A DNA stretch of 64,000 bases, from assembly GCF_022828475.1 (NCBI RefSeq), contig NZ_CP059557.1:6123470-6187469 (forward strand). The letters are read 5' to 3'. Numbering within the stretch: position 1 is the stretch's first letter; each line of letters opens with the position of its first letter. Shown piece after piece: positions 13,030 to 21,474 of the stretch. Both the position numbers and the translations under genes were made by a program. A model generated the notes under the pieces. That model was given only the letters and a program-made list of their open reading frames with translations, was not told where the DNA came from and searched no databases. Source of the stretch: Saccharopolyspora gloriosae. GTDB taxonomy: Bacteria; Actinomycetota; Actinomycetes; Mycobacteriales; Pseudonocardiaceae.

Positions 13030-13064
13030 GAGAAGGGCCTCTCCCGGTGGGAGAGGCCCTTCTC
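13030..13064 (+). terminator. Intrinsic terminator after the thiolase gene
   Basis: GAGAAGGGCCTCTCCC pairs perfectly over 16 bp with GGGAGAGGCCCTTCTC across a GGT loop. A weak T-run (GTTGAACTTTT) follows. Confidence 0.85.
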
Positions 13065-13097
13065 GTTGAACTTTTAGCACCGAGTGCACAACGTCCG

Positions 13098-13306
13098 CCG
13101 GCGGCGAAGCCGTTCTTTGCGGCCGAAGGCCGTGCCTGAATGCGCGAAGCGCATAGCCCACGCAAGCAAGGTGACCACCGGCGGGTTCTCAGGTGTCTTC
13201 TCGCGAGGACAGCTTTTTCCCTCGTGGCGGAGCCACTTGGGAAAAAGATCCCGCAGCGAGAAGACACCTGAGGTTCCGCTACCCGACCACCCAAGCCGAA
13301 CGACCG
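13098..13306 (-). repeat. Dispersed 3'-end hairpin element, copy C
   Basis: On the minus strand this starts about two bases after the stop of the Bax1-I gene. The leader is GGGTAGCGGAACC. The 85-nt hairpin (13188-13272) has the stem CTCAGGTGTCTTCTCGC / GCGAGAAGACACCTGAG, a third version of the stem in which both arms have changed together. The tail has ATGCGC-TTC-GCGCAT and GGCC-TTC-GGCC hairpins. Between the thiolase terminator and this element I see nothing else. Confidence 0.88.
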
Positions 13307-13307
13307 G

Positions 13308-14108
13308 CTAGTCGTTCTGGAAGTACGACAGCAGGCGCAGGATCTCGAGGTACAGCCAGATGAGGGTGGTCATCAGGCCGAAGGCGACGTACCAGGCGAA
13401 CTTGGCGTCGACGCCGCTCTTGATGGCCTTGTCCGCGGCGTCGAAGTCCAGCAGGAAGCTGAACGCGGCGATGCCGATGCAGACGAGGCTGAAGATGATG
13501 GCGAGCGGGCTGCCGTCGCGCAGGCCGAGACCGCCGGTGGTGAAGAAGCCCGCGACGAGGTTGACCAGCATCGCGATGGCGACACCGGCCATCGCGCCGA
13601 TGATCCACTTGGTCAGCTTCGGCGTGACGCGGATGGCGCCGGTCTTGTAGACCACGAGCATGGCCGCGAAGACACCCATGGTGCCCGCGATGGCCTGCAT
13701 GATGATCCCGGAGCCACCGCTGCCCGCGAAGTTGTCGAGGGCGCCGCCGAGCACGTAGCTGATGCCGCCGAGGAACACGCCCTCGACCGCCGCGTAGGCG
13801 ATGACGAGCGCCGGGCTGACCTTCTTCTTGAAGATGATGACCAGCGACAGCACGAAGCCGATGAGCGCCGCGGGCAGCGCCAGCGCGTACGCGCCGCTGA
13901 TGTAGGTGGCGGCGCCGGTGCCGACGGTGAGGGCGAGCGTGATCGCGGTCTTGGTGACCACGTCGTCGATCGTCATCGGCCGCGTCGCCTTCGGCGGTGC
14001 GGTCGGCGCCTGGCCGGGCATGCCGAAGCCGCCCTGGCCTTGGTTGAAGTTCGCGTACCCGCCGTTGCTCGGCAGGTTCTTGAACGCTGGGTTGCTCGTA
14101 GTGCGCAA
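13308..14108 (-). CDS. Bax inhibitor-1/YccA family membrane protein
   Basis: A 266-residue integral membrane protein. After a Gly/Asn/Gln-rich N-terminal tail (about 45 residues) come seven hydrophobic helices. They start at TITLALTVGTGAATYISG and end with AWYVAFGLMTTLIWLYLEILRLL, which contains the conserved aromatic/charged C-terminal helix of this family. Members act as pH-sensitive calcium or proton leak channels in characterised cases; the bacterial role is not settled. The start is an unusual TTG: it has a perfect AGGAGG six bases upstream and gives the family N-terminus MRTTSNPAFKNLP, so it outranks other candidates. The gene is transcribed away from the surface protein at 14568. Confidence 0.88.
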   Translation of the reverse strand: MRTTSNPAFKNLPSNGGYANFNQGQGGFGMPGQAPTAPPKATRPMTIDDVVTKTAITLALTVGTGAATYISGAYALALPAALIGFVLSLVIIFKKKVSPALVIAYAAVEGVFLGGISYVLGGALDNFAGSGGSGIIMQAIAGTMGVFAAMLVVYKTGAIRVTPKLTKWIIGAMAGVAIAMLVNLVAGFFTTGGLGLRDGSPLAIIFSLVCIGIAAFSFLLDFDAADKAIKSGVDAKFAWYVAFGLMTTLIWLYLEILRLLSYFQND

Positions 14109-14177
14109 CTCGTCCTCCTGGGCGTGCTTTGCGCCGTCTCCGGTACAACGACCGAACCTGCCGGTCGGTTCCCCACT

Positions 14178-14195
14178 GGTAAAAGCGACTTTACC
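14178..14195. promoter_or_regulatory. Inverted repeat in the Bax1-I upstream region
   Basis: GGTAAA-6-TTTACC is a perfect inverted repeat 70 bp upstream of the TTG start and may be an operator. The remainder of the 459-bp gap 14109-14567 holds presumably divergent promoters and a GGCGTGC/GCACGCC inverted repeat near 14510. I see no gene there. Confidence 0.35.
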
Positions 14196-14567
14196 CGCTT
14201 GGCGGCAGTCGCTTTCGTCCTGCCCGGAAGCTACGCCCGCGGGATAAACGATGAAATAACGATCACTCACCGTCGCAACCTTTTGCGGGTGTGGCCGCGG
14301 GTGCTCGGAAACTCCTGGAATGGCCGCTGCGCTGCGGCCGAACGAGTGGGGACACCTTCGGATCTCCCCGGAAAATCGCTGCCCGTAATGAGATCGATTA
14401 CACCGTATGACCTCTTGTAGTGACCGCGTGTGATCGAAAGGATGCGCCTGGGTGTCCGCGTGCCATGCCGGGGGGCTTTCACGCCGGTCAACGCCGAATC
14501 GCAACGAGGCGTGCCGGAGCGCAGCACGCCGATGCCCTGATCTCCCAGACCTGAGACTGGAGCTTGC

Positions 14568-15998
14568 ATGCGCACGTTCAGGAAGTTGCTCACAGCGGTG
14601 GTGGGTTCCGCTGTGCTCGCCAGCGGGTTGCTGGCGACCACGGGAACGGCCATCGCCGCGCCGGAGGAAGGAATCGGCCACGAAACCACTCCAGGACAGC
14701 CCTACGCGGGCAGCGAACGGGACCGGGACTGGCTGGGTTCCTACACCGTCGGCGGCAACCAGGTGTGGTGCGTTCGATTCGCGCTGAAGGCACCGGACAC
14801 CGGCGAGCAGTACGAACCGGGCGACGAGCTGCTCACCAAGTGGGGCACCCCGCTGGCCGACGACGTCGCGGCGAACATCTCCTACCTGCTGCTGCGCTAC
14901 GGCAACACGCAGAACCCGGACGAGGCGGCGGCGCTCGCGCACCTGCTGCACTCGTGGACCTCGGCTCCGCGCGACGAAGGCGACCTCGACCCGGGGCTGC
15001 CCTTCGACAAGATCGGCTACGACATCGACTTCCAGCTGGGCAAGCTCCCCCAGGGCGCCAAGGACGCCGTCGAGGAGCTGCGCGCCGACGCGGAGAAGAA
15101 CCGCGGACCGTGGGAAGCCGGGCTGACCGCACCGGAGGAAGCACAGGTCATCGGTGAGGCCGCGGACTGGACCTTCGCGGTGAACCACCCGGACGGCACC
15201 CGCGTGACCGGTGTCCCGGTCAAGATCACCGCCACCGACGTCGAGGTCGAGGGCCTCAACGAGGACGGCACCATCACCACGCCGGACAACGGTGAGGCGC
15301 TTCAGCTGAAAGTGACGCCCACCGGGCCGAACCCGAAGCTGGAAGGCGAACTGGCCACCCCGGCCGACCGCCCCTACGTGCAGCAGGCCGTCGAGAACCC
15401 GGACGGCGTGCAACGCGTCGTGTCGACCGGCGGGGAGAACCAGATCAAGGTCGAGGACGTCACGACCGCGGTCACCGCGCCCGGCAAGGTCGCCGTCGGC
15501 AAGGTCGACGAAGAGAGCAAGGCCGGCATCGCGGGCGTCGCACTGCGGGTGAGCCTGCCCGACGACAAGCCCGCGCTGAAGCAGGACGGCACCGAACTCA
15601 CCGGCCCCGACGGGCAGCCCGCGGTGGTCACCACCGGCGACGAGGGCACGGTGGAGATCGCGGACCTGCGCACCCCGCAAGAAATCAAGATCACCGAGGT
15701 GGCTCCCGCCCAGGGCTACGAGGAAGCGTTCGACGCGGCGAACCCGCCGTCGGTCGTGGGCACCGTCGAACCCGGCGGCACGCTGACGCTGACCGTGTCG
15801 AACAAGGCCAACACCCCCACCGTGCCGATCTTCATCCCGGCCGGTGACCCGGGTGCGAGCGGCTCCGTCGTGGCCGCCGAGGACACGGGCGCCCTCTCCC
15901 CCGGACTGCTCGGACTCGGTGCGCTGACGCTCACCGGGGCCGCCGTGGCCGGTGGCGTGGCGTGGCGCAAGCGGCTCGTTTCGGCGGGTGAGCGTTGA
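14568..15998 (+). CDS. Cell-surface protein with Cna-B/SpaA-type domain and sortase-style C-terminus
   Basis: A 476-residue secreted protein. Residues 1-30 are a Sec signal peptide ending AIAAPEE. Residues 35-200 form an unassigned helical domain with one conserved-looking Cys (QVWCVRF). Residues 200-310 look like a first beta domain, and residues 320-430 resemble a prealbumin-like SpaA/Cna-B fold (KVDEESKAGIAGVALRVSLPDD, GTVEIADLRTPQEIKITEVAP, TVSNKANT). The C-terminus is Pro/Gly linker, EDTG, a hydrophobic helix (LLGLGALTLTGAAVAGG) and WRKR. That layout is of a sortase substrate, though no canonical LPxTG is present; EDTG is the candidate cleavage motif. The stop codon overlaps the start of the following sortase gene by four bases, so the two are translationally coupled and probably enzyme and substrate. 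Confidence 0.82.
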   Translation: MRTFRKLLTAVVGSAVLASGLLATTGTAIAAPEEGIGHETTPGQPYAGSERDRDWLGSYTVGGNQVWCVRFALKAPDTGEQYEPGDELLTKWGTPLADDVAANISYLLLRYGNTQNPDEAAALAHLLHSWTSAPRDEGDLDPGLPFDKIGYDIDFQLGKLPQGAKDAVEELRADAEKNRGPWEAGLTAPEEAQVIGEAADWTFAVNHPDGTRVTGVPVKITATDVEVEGLNEDGTITTPDNGEALQLKVTPTGPNPKLEGELATPADRPYVQQAVENPDGVQRVVSTGGENQIKVEDVTTAVTAPGKVAVGKVDEESKAGIAGVALRVSLPDDKPALKQDGTELTGPDGQPAVVTTGDEGTVEIADLRTPQEIKITEVAPAQGYEEAFDAANPPSVVGTVEPGGTLTLTVSNKANTPTVPIFIPAGDPGASGSVVAAEDTGALSPGLLGLGALTLTGAAVAGGVAWRKRLVSAGER

Positions 15999-16633
15999 TC
16001 GCGCAGCGGCGGCGCCTGCTCGCGCTGGTCCTGACCGGTGCGGTCGCGCTCGTGGCGGTGGTGGCCGTCGTGGTGGGCACCGTGTTCTGGAGCGGCGCTG
16101 AGCAGCCGGTCCGGGCCGCGGCACCGCAGCAGGCGGCTCCGGCTCCGGTGCAGGTCGCGGACCTGCCTCCGCAGCCGGTGCACATTGCGGCGGGTCAACC
16201 GCCGGGCACCGTCCGGTTGCCGCAGGGCGGCCAAGCGGAGCTGGTGCGCGAGGAGATCGACCGGTCCGGGACCCTCCCGGTGCCGGACGGCGTCGGCGAG
16301 GCCACTTGGTGGGGTGCCGGTCTGGACTCCCCGAAGGGCGCGACGGTGCTGGCCGGGCACGTCAACTGGAAGGGCGCCGTCGGACCGTTCGAGGAGCTGT
16401 GGGATTCCGCTCCGGACCAGCAGGTCACCGTCGTCGACGACGCCGGGACGGAGTGGCGCTACCGCGTCTCCGAGATCGTCACGCTGTCCAAGGAAGAACT
16501 GCCCGCCCGCGCGGCCGACCTGTTCGGCCAAGGCGGCGAGCACCGGCTGGTGCTGGTCACCTGCGGCGGCAGGTACGTAGGCGGCGACCTCGGCTACGAC
16601 GAGAACCGAATCGTGGTGGCTACGCCGGTGTGA
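15995..16633 (+). CDS. Sortase (class E/F-like transpeptidase)
   Basis: A 212-residue enzyme that cleaves and attaches surface proteins to peptidoglycan. It has an N-terminal membrane anchor (residues 8-32), a Pro/Ala linker and the sortase barrel. The catalytic triad is visible: His122 in LAGHVNWKG, Cys190 in LVTCGGRYV and Arg205 in YDENRIVVA. Translation begins at TTG within the TTGA overlap with the upstream surface-protein gene, so it is made by coupled re-initiation. The pairing suggests a dedicated sortase for that protein and not the general housekeeping enzyme. The gene ends 26 bp before the hairpin of repeat copy D. Confidence 0.9.
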   Translation: MIAQRRRLLALVLTGAVALVAVVAVVVGTVFWSGAEQPVRAAAPQQAAPAPVQVADLPPQPVHIAAGQPPGTVRLPQGGQAELVREEIDRSGTLPVPDGVGEATWWGAGLDSPKGATVLAGHVNWKGAVGPFEELWDSAPDQQVTVVDDAGTEWRYRVSEIVTLSKEELPARAADLFGQGGEHRLVLVTCGGRYVGGDLGYDENRIVVATPV

Positions 16634-16639
16634 TCTGCG

Positions 16640-16811
16640 TAGTGGCCGGGTAGCGGAACCTCAGCGGTCTTCTCGCTGCGGGATCTTTTTCCCGAGTGGG
16701 CTCCGCTCCGCGACGAGGGAAAAGGCCGTCCTCGCGAGAAGACAGCTGAGAACCCGCCGGTGGTTCGGCCTGCTGAGGTGGTCACTGCTCAGCGGCTTCG
16801 CCGCTGACAAG
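16640..16811 (+). repeat. Dispersed 3'-end hairpin element, copy D (divergent)
   Basis: Starts seven bases after the sortase stop in the same direction. The leader GGGTAGCGGAACC is followed by a 91-nt hairpin (16660-16750). The outer stem has one G/A mismatch, and the inner GTGGC/GCCAC stem is replaced by a longer GC-rich loop. The tail is reduced to one CAGCGGC-TTC-GCCGCTG hairpin. It is the most altered of the six hairpin-bearing copies. Confidence 0.8.
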
Positions 16812-16832
16812 CTTCAGAGCAAGACGCACGAA

Positions 16833-16867
16833 AAGAGCGGGGTCCCTTTGTTGGGGACCCCGCTCTT
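16833..16867 (-). terminator. Intrinsic terminator after the yidC-type gene
   Basis: A perfect 14-bp stem (AAGAGCGGGGTCCC and its complement) with a 7-nt loop. It is followed on the minus strand by a CTTTT tract. It lies 14 bp past the stop of the insertase gene. Confidence 0.85.
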
Positions 16868-16880
16868 CGTTGCTGTGGCG

Positions 16881-17948
16881 CTAGCGGCGCTTCTTCTGGC
16901 TCTTCTTCGCCGCGGCCGCCTGTTTGCCGGGGCGCTTCTTCTGCTGTGGGCGCCGGTTCACCGGGCGGCCCGCCTCGGTGCGCTGTCCGGCGCCTGCGGT
17001 GGCCTTGCCCGGGGAGGCGCCGTTGGTGCTCGTGGAAGCGGTCTCGTCGCCGGAGTCGGCCTCGTCCTCGTCAGCGTCCTCCGCCGCGTCCTTCTTGACC
17101 TGGCCCGGCTTCTGCCCCGGCTTCGGTCGCGGCACTTCCTTCTTCGCCGCCATCTCCTTCTGCTTCTCGCGCTCCTGCTCGCGGTCGATCTTGTTGCTCA
17201 GGAAGTGCTGCTGACCGAGCGTCCAGATGTTGTTCGCCATGAAGTACAGGACGATCGCGATCGGCAGCACCCAGCCGGAGAACAACGTGCCGACCGGCGC
17301 GATGTACATCATGAACTTGCCCATCATGGCCGTCTGCGGGTTGGCCATGGAGGCATCGGTCTGGCGCTTCATCGACATGCGCATCGTGGCGAACGTCGCG
17401 ATGGACGCGATCACCATCAGCGGGATGCCGACCGCCATCATGTTCAGCCGCGTGGTGCCGAAAGCCTCGAGGACCGCGGCGGGCTGGGTCAGCCAGTTAC
17501 CGAGCTTCGCGCCGAAGATGTCGGCGTTGATGAACGACTCGACCCCGGCCCGGTCGAAGATGTAGTTGTTCTGCTTGTCCGGCGCGAACCCGCGCAGCAC
17601 GTGGAACAAGCTCAGGAACACCGGGATCTGCAGCAGAGCGGGAAGGCAGCCACCGATCGGGTTCACCCCGTGCTCGGACTGCAGCTTCTGCATCTCCTGC
17701 GCCATGCGCTGCTTGTCGTTCTTGTGCTTCTCCCGCAACTTCTGGATCTGCGGGGAGAACTTCGCCATCTTCCGGCCGGCGCGCATCTGGCTGATCGCCG
17801 GTTTGAGCAGCACCACGCGCAGCGTGAACACCAGGAAGAACACCGACAGTGCCCAGGCGAACCCGTTGTCCGGCCCCAGCACGGTGCCGAAAACCCTGTG
17901 CCAGAACCACAAGATGGCCGACACGGGATAGAGGATAAAGTCGAACAC
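16881..17948 (-). CDS. yidC: YidC/Oxa1-family membrane protein insertase
   Basis: A 355-residue insertase that helps integral membrane proteins fold into the cytoplasmic membrane. The first helix (FDFILYPVSAILWFW) is followed by the 60KD_IMP core. This includes the positively charged segment KPAISQMRAGRKMAKFSPQ, the hairpin QIQKLREKHKNDKQRMAQE, the LPALLQIPVFLSLF helix and FMMYIAPVGTLFSGWVLPIAIVLYFM. The C-terminal 100 residues are a charged, Lys/Arg-rich tail that could bind ribosomes. The GTG start has AGGAG upstream. The usual rnpA-rpmH neighbours are absent and recQ is adjacent, so this is probably a second YidC paralogue. Confidence 0.92.
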   Translation of the reverse strand: MFDFILYPVSAILWFWHRVFGTVLGPDNGFAWALSVFFLVFTLRVVLLKPAISQMRAGRKMAKFSPQIQKLREKHKNDKQRMAQEMQKLQSEHGVNPIGGCLPALLQIPVFLSLFHVLRGFAPDKQNNYIFDRAGVESFINADIFGAKLGNWLTQPAAVLEAFGTTRLNMMAVGIPLMVIASIATFATMRMSMKRQTDASMANPQTAMMGKFMMYIAPVGTLFSGWVLPIAIVLYFMANNIWTLGQQHFLSNKIDREQEREKQKEMAAKKEVPRPKPGQKPGQVKKDAAEDADEDEADSGDETASTSTNGASPGKATAGAGQRTEAGRPVNRRPQQKKRPGKQAAAAKKSQKKRR

Positions 17949-18183
17949 TCAACCACTCCTGGTCATCGCCCGGCAGTCATCCCCCGGGCCGCTTGCACGG
18001 CCGCGCCCGCCCTGTGCGCACCGGCCTCAGCCCTACCAGGGTGCCATGCCCGCAGACCCGAACGAGCCGCGGCAGGGCAATGCCACGGAACGTGACGGTA
18101 CCGATGCGGAGCGTTCGCCTCATCCGCCACGTGCGCGCCACCCGTGCGCACCGCCCCCGGAACCGACCGGAGAGTGCGCGGAC

Positions 18184-20034
18184 TCACTCCTCGGCGAGGA
18201 CGTCCAGGACGAGCCGACCGTACTTGTCCAGCTTGTTCTGGCCGACTCCGCTGATGGTTCCCAATTCATCCAGTGTGGACGGTTTCTGCGCGGCGACCTG
18301 GCGCAGCACCGCGTCGTGGAAGATCACGTAGGCGGGCACGCCCTGCTCCTTCGCGGTGGCCGCGCGCCAGGCGCGGAGACGTTCGAACAGCGGTGCCGCC
18401 TCGGCGGGCATCTCCACCTGCTCGGCCTTGCCCGCCTTGGCGGGCTTCGGTTGCTTCGCGGGCTTCTCCGGTTCGCGGCGCAACCGCACCGACCGCTCCC
18501 GGCCCAGCACTTCGCCGCTGGCCTCGGTGAGCACCAACGTGCCGTAGTCGCCTTCCACGGCCAGCAGTCCCTGGGCGAGCAGCTGGCGCACCACGCCGCG
18601 CCAGTCCGCGTCGCGCAGGTCGGTTCCGATGCCGAACACGGTGAGCTCGTCGTGGCGGTGCTGGTCGACCTTGTCGTTGCGCTTGCCGAGCAGGATGTCG
18701 ATGACGTGCCCGGCGCCGAACTTCTGCCGCCGCTCGTTCTGCAACCGGTACACCGCCGAGAGCAGCTTCTGCGCCGCGATCGTGCCGTCCCAGGACTCCG
18801 GCGGAGCCAGGCAGGTGTCGCAGTTGCCGCAGGGCTCGCCGTCCTGGCCGAAGTAGGCCAGCAGCTGCACCCGGCGGCACTCCACGGTCTCGCACAGCGC
18901 GAGCATCGCCTCCAGGTGCGTGCCGAGCCGCCTGCGGTGCGCGTCGTCGCCCTCGGAGTTGTTGATCATTTTGCGCTGCTGGACGACGTCCTGCAGGCCG
19001 TAGGCCAGCCACGCCGTGGACGGCAGCCCGTCCCGGCCCGCCCGGCCGGTCTCCTGGTAGTAGCCCTCCACGGACTTCGGCAGGTCCAGGTGCGCGACGA
19101 ACCGCACGTCGGGTTTGTCGATGCCCATGCCGAACGCGATGGTGGCCACCACGACCAGCCCCTCCTCGCGCAGGAACCGGGACTGGTGCGCCGCGCGGGT
19201 CCGCCCGTCCAGGCCCGCGTGGTACGGCACGGCCGGAATTCCGTTCTGGCTGAGGAATTCCGCCGTCTTCTCCACCGACGACCGGGACAGGCAGTAGACG
19301 ATCCCCGCGTCCCCGGCGTGCTCGTTGCGCAGCAGGCTCAGCAGCTGCCGCTTCGGGTCGTTCTTGCCGACGATCCGGTACTGGATGTTCGGGCGGTCGA
19401 AGCTCGCCACGAAGTGCCGCGCCTGCGTCAGGTCCAGCCGGGTCGCGATCTCGCCGCGGGTGGCCTCGGTGGCGGTGGCGGTCAGCGCGATGCGCGGCAC
19501 GTCCGGCCAGCGCTCGTGCAGCATGGACAGCGCCAGGTAGTCCGGGCGGAAGTCGTGGCCCCACTGCGCCACGCAGTGCGCCTCGTCGATCGCGAACAGC
19601 GAGATGTTCCCCTTGTCCAGCAAGGACAACGTGGACTCGACGCGCAGCCGTTCCGGAGCCAGGTAGAGCAGGTCCAGTTCGCCGTTGAGGAACGCGGCCT
19701 CCACCGCGCGGCGCTCCCCCGCGTCCTGCGTGGAGTTCAGGAACCCGGCTCGCACGCCGACCTCGGTGAGCGCGTCGACCTGGTCCTGCATCAACGCGAT
19801 CAGCGGCGAGACGACCACGCCGACACCGTCGCGGACCAGCGCCGGAACCTGGTAGCACAGCGATTTCCCGCCACCGGTGGGCATCAGCACCAGCGCGTCA
19901 CCGCCACCGATGACGTGCTCGACGATGTCCTGCTGCGGCCCTCGGAACGAGTCGTAGCCGAAGACGCGGTTCAACACCCCCAGCGCGTCGGGCGCGGCAG
20001 GATCGGCGACGGGACTGCTCTGCGCGGAAGTCAC
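18184..20034 (-). CDS. recQ: ATP-dependent DNA helicase RecQ
   Basis: A 616-residue 3'-5' helicase. The motor domains show motif [14 protein letters not shown], motif II (Walker B) [13 protein letters not shown] with the adjacent aromatic-rich loop WGHDFRPDY, motif III LTATAT, and motif [12 protein letters not shown]. The zinc-binding Cys set is CETVECRR and CGNCDTC (about 375-400). A winged-helix region follows, then an Ala/Lys/Pro linker and a C-terminal HRDC domain ([23 protein letters not shown]). Length and order are those of complete RecQ proteins used in repair and fork restart. The GTG start lacks an obvious ribosome site and may be leaderless. Confidence 0.95.
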   Translation of the reverse strand: MTSAQSSPVADPAAPDALGVLNRVFGYDSFRGPQQDIVEHVIGGGDALVLMPTGGGKSLCYQVPALVRDGVGVVVSPLIALMQDQVDALTEVGVRAGFLNSTQDAGERRAVEAAFLNGELDLLYLAPERLRVESTLSLLDKGNISLFAIDEAHCVAQWGHDFRPDYLALSMLHERWPDVPRIALTATATEATRGEIATRLDLTQARHFVASFDRPNIQYRIVGKNDPKRQLLSLLRNEHAGDAGIVYCLSRSSVEKTAEFLSQNGIPAVPYHAGLDGRTRAAHQSRFLREEGLVVVATIAFGMGIDKPDVRFVAHLDLPKSVEGYYQETGRAGRDGLPSTAWLAYGLQDVVQQRKMINNSEGDDAHRRRLGTHLEAMLALCETVECRRVQLLAYFGQDGEPCGNCDTCLAPPESWDGTIAAQKLLSAVYRLQNERRQKFGAGHVIDILLGKRNDKVDQHRHDELTVFGIGTDLRDADWRGVVRQLLAQGLLAVEGDYGTLVLTEASGEVLGRERSVRLRREPEKPAKQPKPAKAGKAEQVEMPAEAAPLFERLRAWRAATAKEQGVPAYVIFHDAVLRQVAAQKPSTLDELGTISGVGQNKLDKYGRLVLDVLAEE

Positions 20035-20101
20035 CCGGCGATTCTACGAAGCCGCCAGCACACGAATCCCGGCCATCATGCGCCGGTGTGTCGGACGCCC
20101 G

Positions 20102-21301
20102 TCAGCTCCGCGTCTCGGCGGGCAGCGTCGCGTGCAACGTGAAGCCGCCGTCCTCGTCCACCTCGGCGCGCACCTCGCCGCCGAGCAGTTCGACCCGCCT
20201 GCGCAGGCCGTCGAGGCCGCGCCCCGCGCCCGGCTCGCCGGAGCCGCCCGGCCCGTTGCGGACGGAGACGCGCACGGCGTCGTCCGCGCCGCGCACCGAC
20301 ACCTCCGCCGTCGACCCCGGCGCGTGCCTGCGGGCGTTGGTCAGCCCTTCCTGCACCACCCGGTGCACGGTCCGGGCGAGGACGGCGGGCAAGCCCCGCT
20401 CCGCTCCGGTGTCGGTGAACTCCACCGCCTGACCGGCCTCCCGCACCTGCTCGACCAGGTCCGCCACGGACTCGGCCACCTCGGCGCCGGGCCGCCCGGA
20501 CACCGAGTCGGGATCGTCGAGCAGCGCCAGCAACCTGCGCATCTCCGTCATGCCCGAGCCACCGAGCTCGCCGATGCGACGCCCCGCCTCCCGCGCCTCC
20601 GGGTCCGAGCTGCTGACCGCGAGCGCGTTGGCGTGCAGCACCAGCAAGGTCAGCACATGCCCGAGGTTGTCGTGCATGTCCGCGGAGAGCCGTTCCCGCT
20701 CGGCGGCCTGCTCCTGACGCGCCACCGCGACCCGCTCCCGCGCCAAAGCCTCGGCCCGATCACGCCGCGCCTGTCCGAGCCGCCGCGCGAGGACCGTCGC
20801 GATGCCGCCGAGCGCCGGGGCGATCGCGGCCAGCGCCGATCCCAGCCCCATCGAGCCCGGTTGCGCGCCCGCGAGAAAGGCGTAAGCCAGCACCGCCGCC
20901 GCGGACACGGCGAGTTTCCACCGCGCGTTCGGCCATTCGGCCACGCGCGCCGCCGACCAGGACAGCGCCAGCGGCACCCACAGCACCCCGCCCGCGACCA
21001 TCAGCGGCTGCCACGGGGTGTCCAGCAGCAACATCAGCGCGGCCACCGCGAGCACCACCAGCAGCCCCAGCTGCGGACGAGCGCCGGAGCGGCCGATCAC
21101 CACCGTCGCGGCGAGCTGCACGACCGCGCCGACGAGCAGCGACGGCACCAATCCACCCGGCGGCGCCGGATCCTCGGACAGGACCAGGTAGCCGAACGCC
21201 GCACCGAGCACCGCGGTCGTTAACGTGACCCAGAACAGCACGCGGTGCGCACGGCGGACCCGTGCCTCGTCGATCCGAGGCGCCGCATCGGTGGTGACCA
21301 C
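20102..21301 (-). CDS. Sensor histidine kinase, NarL-pathway (HisKA_3) type
   Basis: A 399-residue membrane kinase. Five to six hydrophobic helices fill residues 20-175, with no large extracellular sensor loop. The dimerisation and phosphoacceptor motif is ERLSADMHDNLGHVL with His210. The HATPase part has VVQEGLTNARRHAPGS (N box) and GRGLDGLRRRVELLGG (G box). Its partner should be a LuxR-type response regulator, but none is encoded next to it, so the kinase is an orphan here. Codon 27 (21221-21223 on the plus strand) is TTA. It may sense membrane state, as similar kinases do; that is inference from domain layout. Confidence 0.88.
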   Translation of the reverse strand: MVTTDAAPRIDEARVRRAHRVLFWVTLTTAVLGAAFGYLVLSEDPAPPGGLVPSLLVGAVVQLAATVVIGRSGARPQLGLLVVLAVAALMLLLDTPWQPLMVAGGVLWVPLALSWSAARVAEWPNARWKLAVSAAAVLAYAFLAGAQPGSMGLGSALAAIAPALGGIATVLARRLGQARRDRAEALARERVAVARQEQAAERERLSADMHDNLGHVLTLLVLHANALAVSSSDPEAREAGRRIGELGGSGMTEMRRLLALLDDPDSVSGRPGAEVAESVADLVEQVREAGQAVEFTDTGAERGLPAVLARTVHRVVQEGLTNARRHAPGSTAEVSVRGADDAVRVSVRNGPGGSGEPGAGRGLDGLRRRVELLGGEVRAEVDEDGGFTLHATLPAETRS

Positions 21302-21474
21302 GCGGAGAGAATAGGCATCCGCCTCCCCGCGACGGCCCGCTCACCGACTTTCGTCACCCGGGTTCACGACTTCCGTCGCATGCCGATTAGTTCAGCCATT
21401 TGATCTGGTCTGAACACCTCGTAGGCGATATCCGGCCCACCTACAGTGGAACTCCCTGTTGGAGGCGGAAGGCC

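Noticed and set aside
14109-14567. Possible small gene upstream of the sortase substrate
   Set aside because: Short frames lack ribosome sites and codon bias; the region is better read as divergent promoters.
18046-20142. 698-codon plus-strand frame
   Set aside because: Antisense shadow of recQ, which has all helicase motifs on the minus strand.
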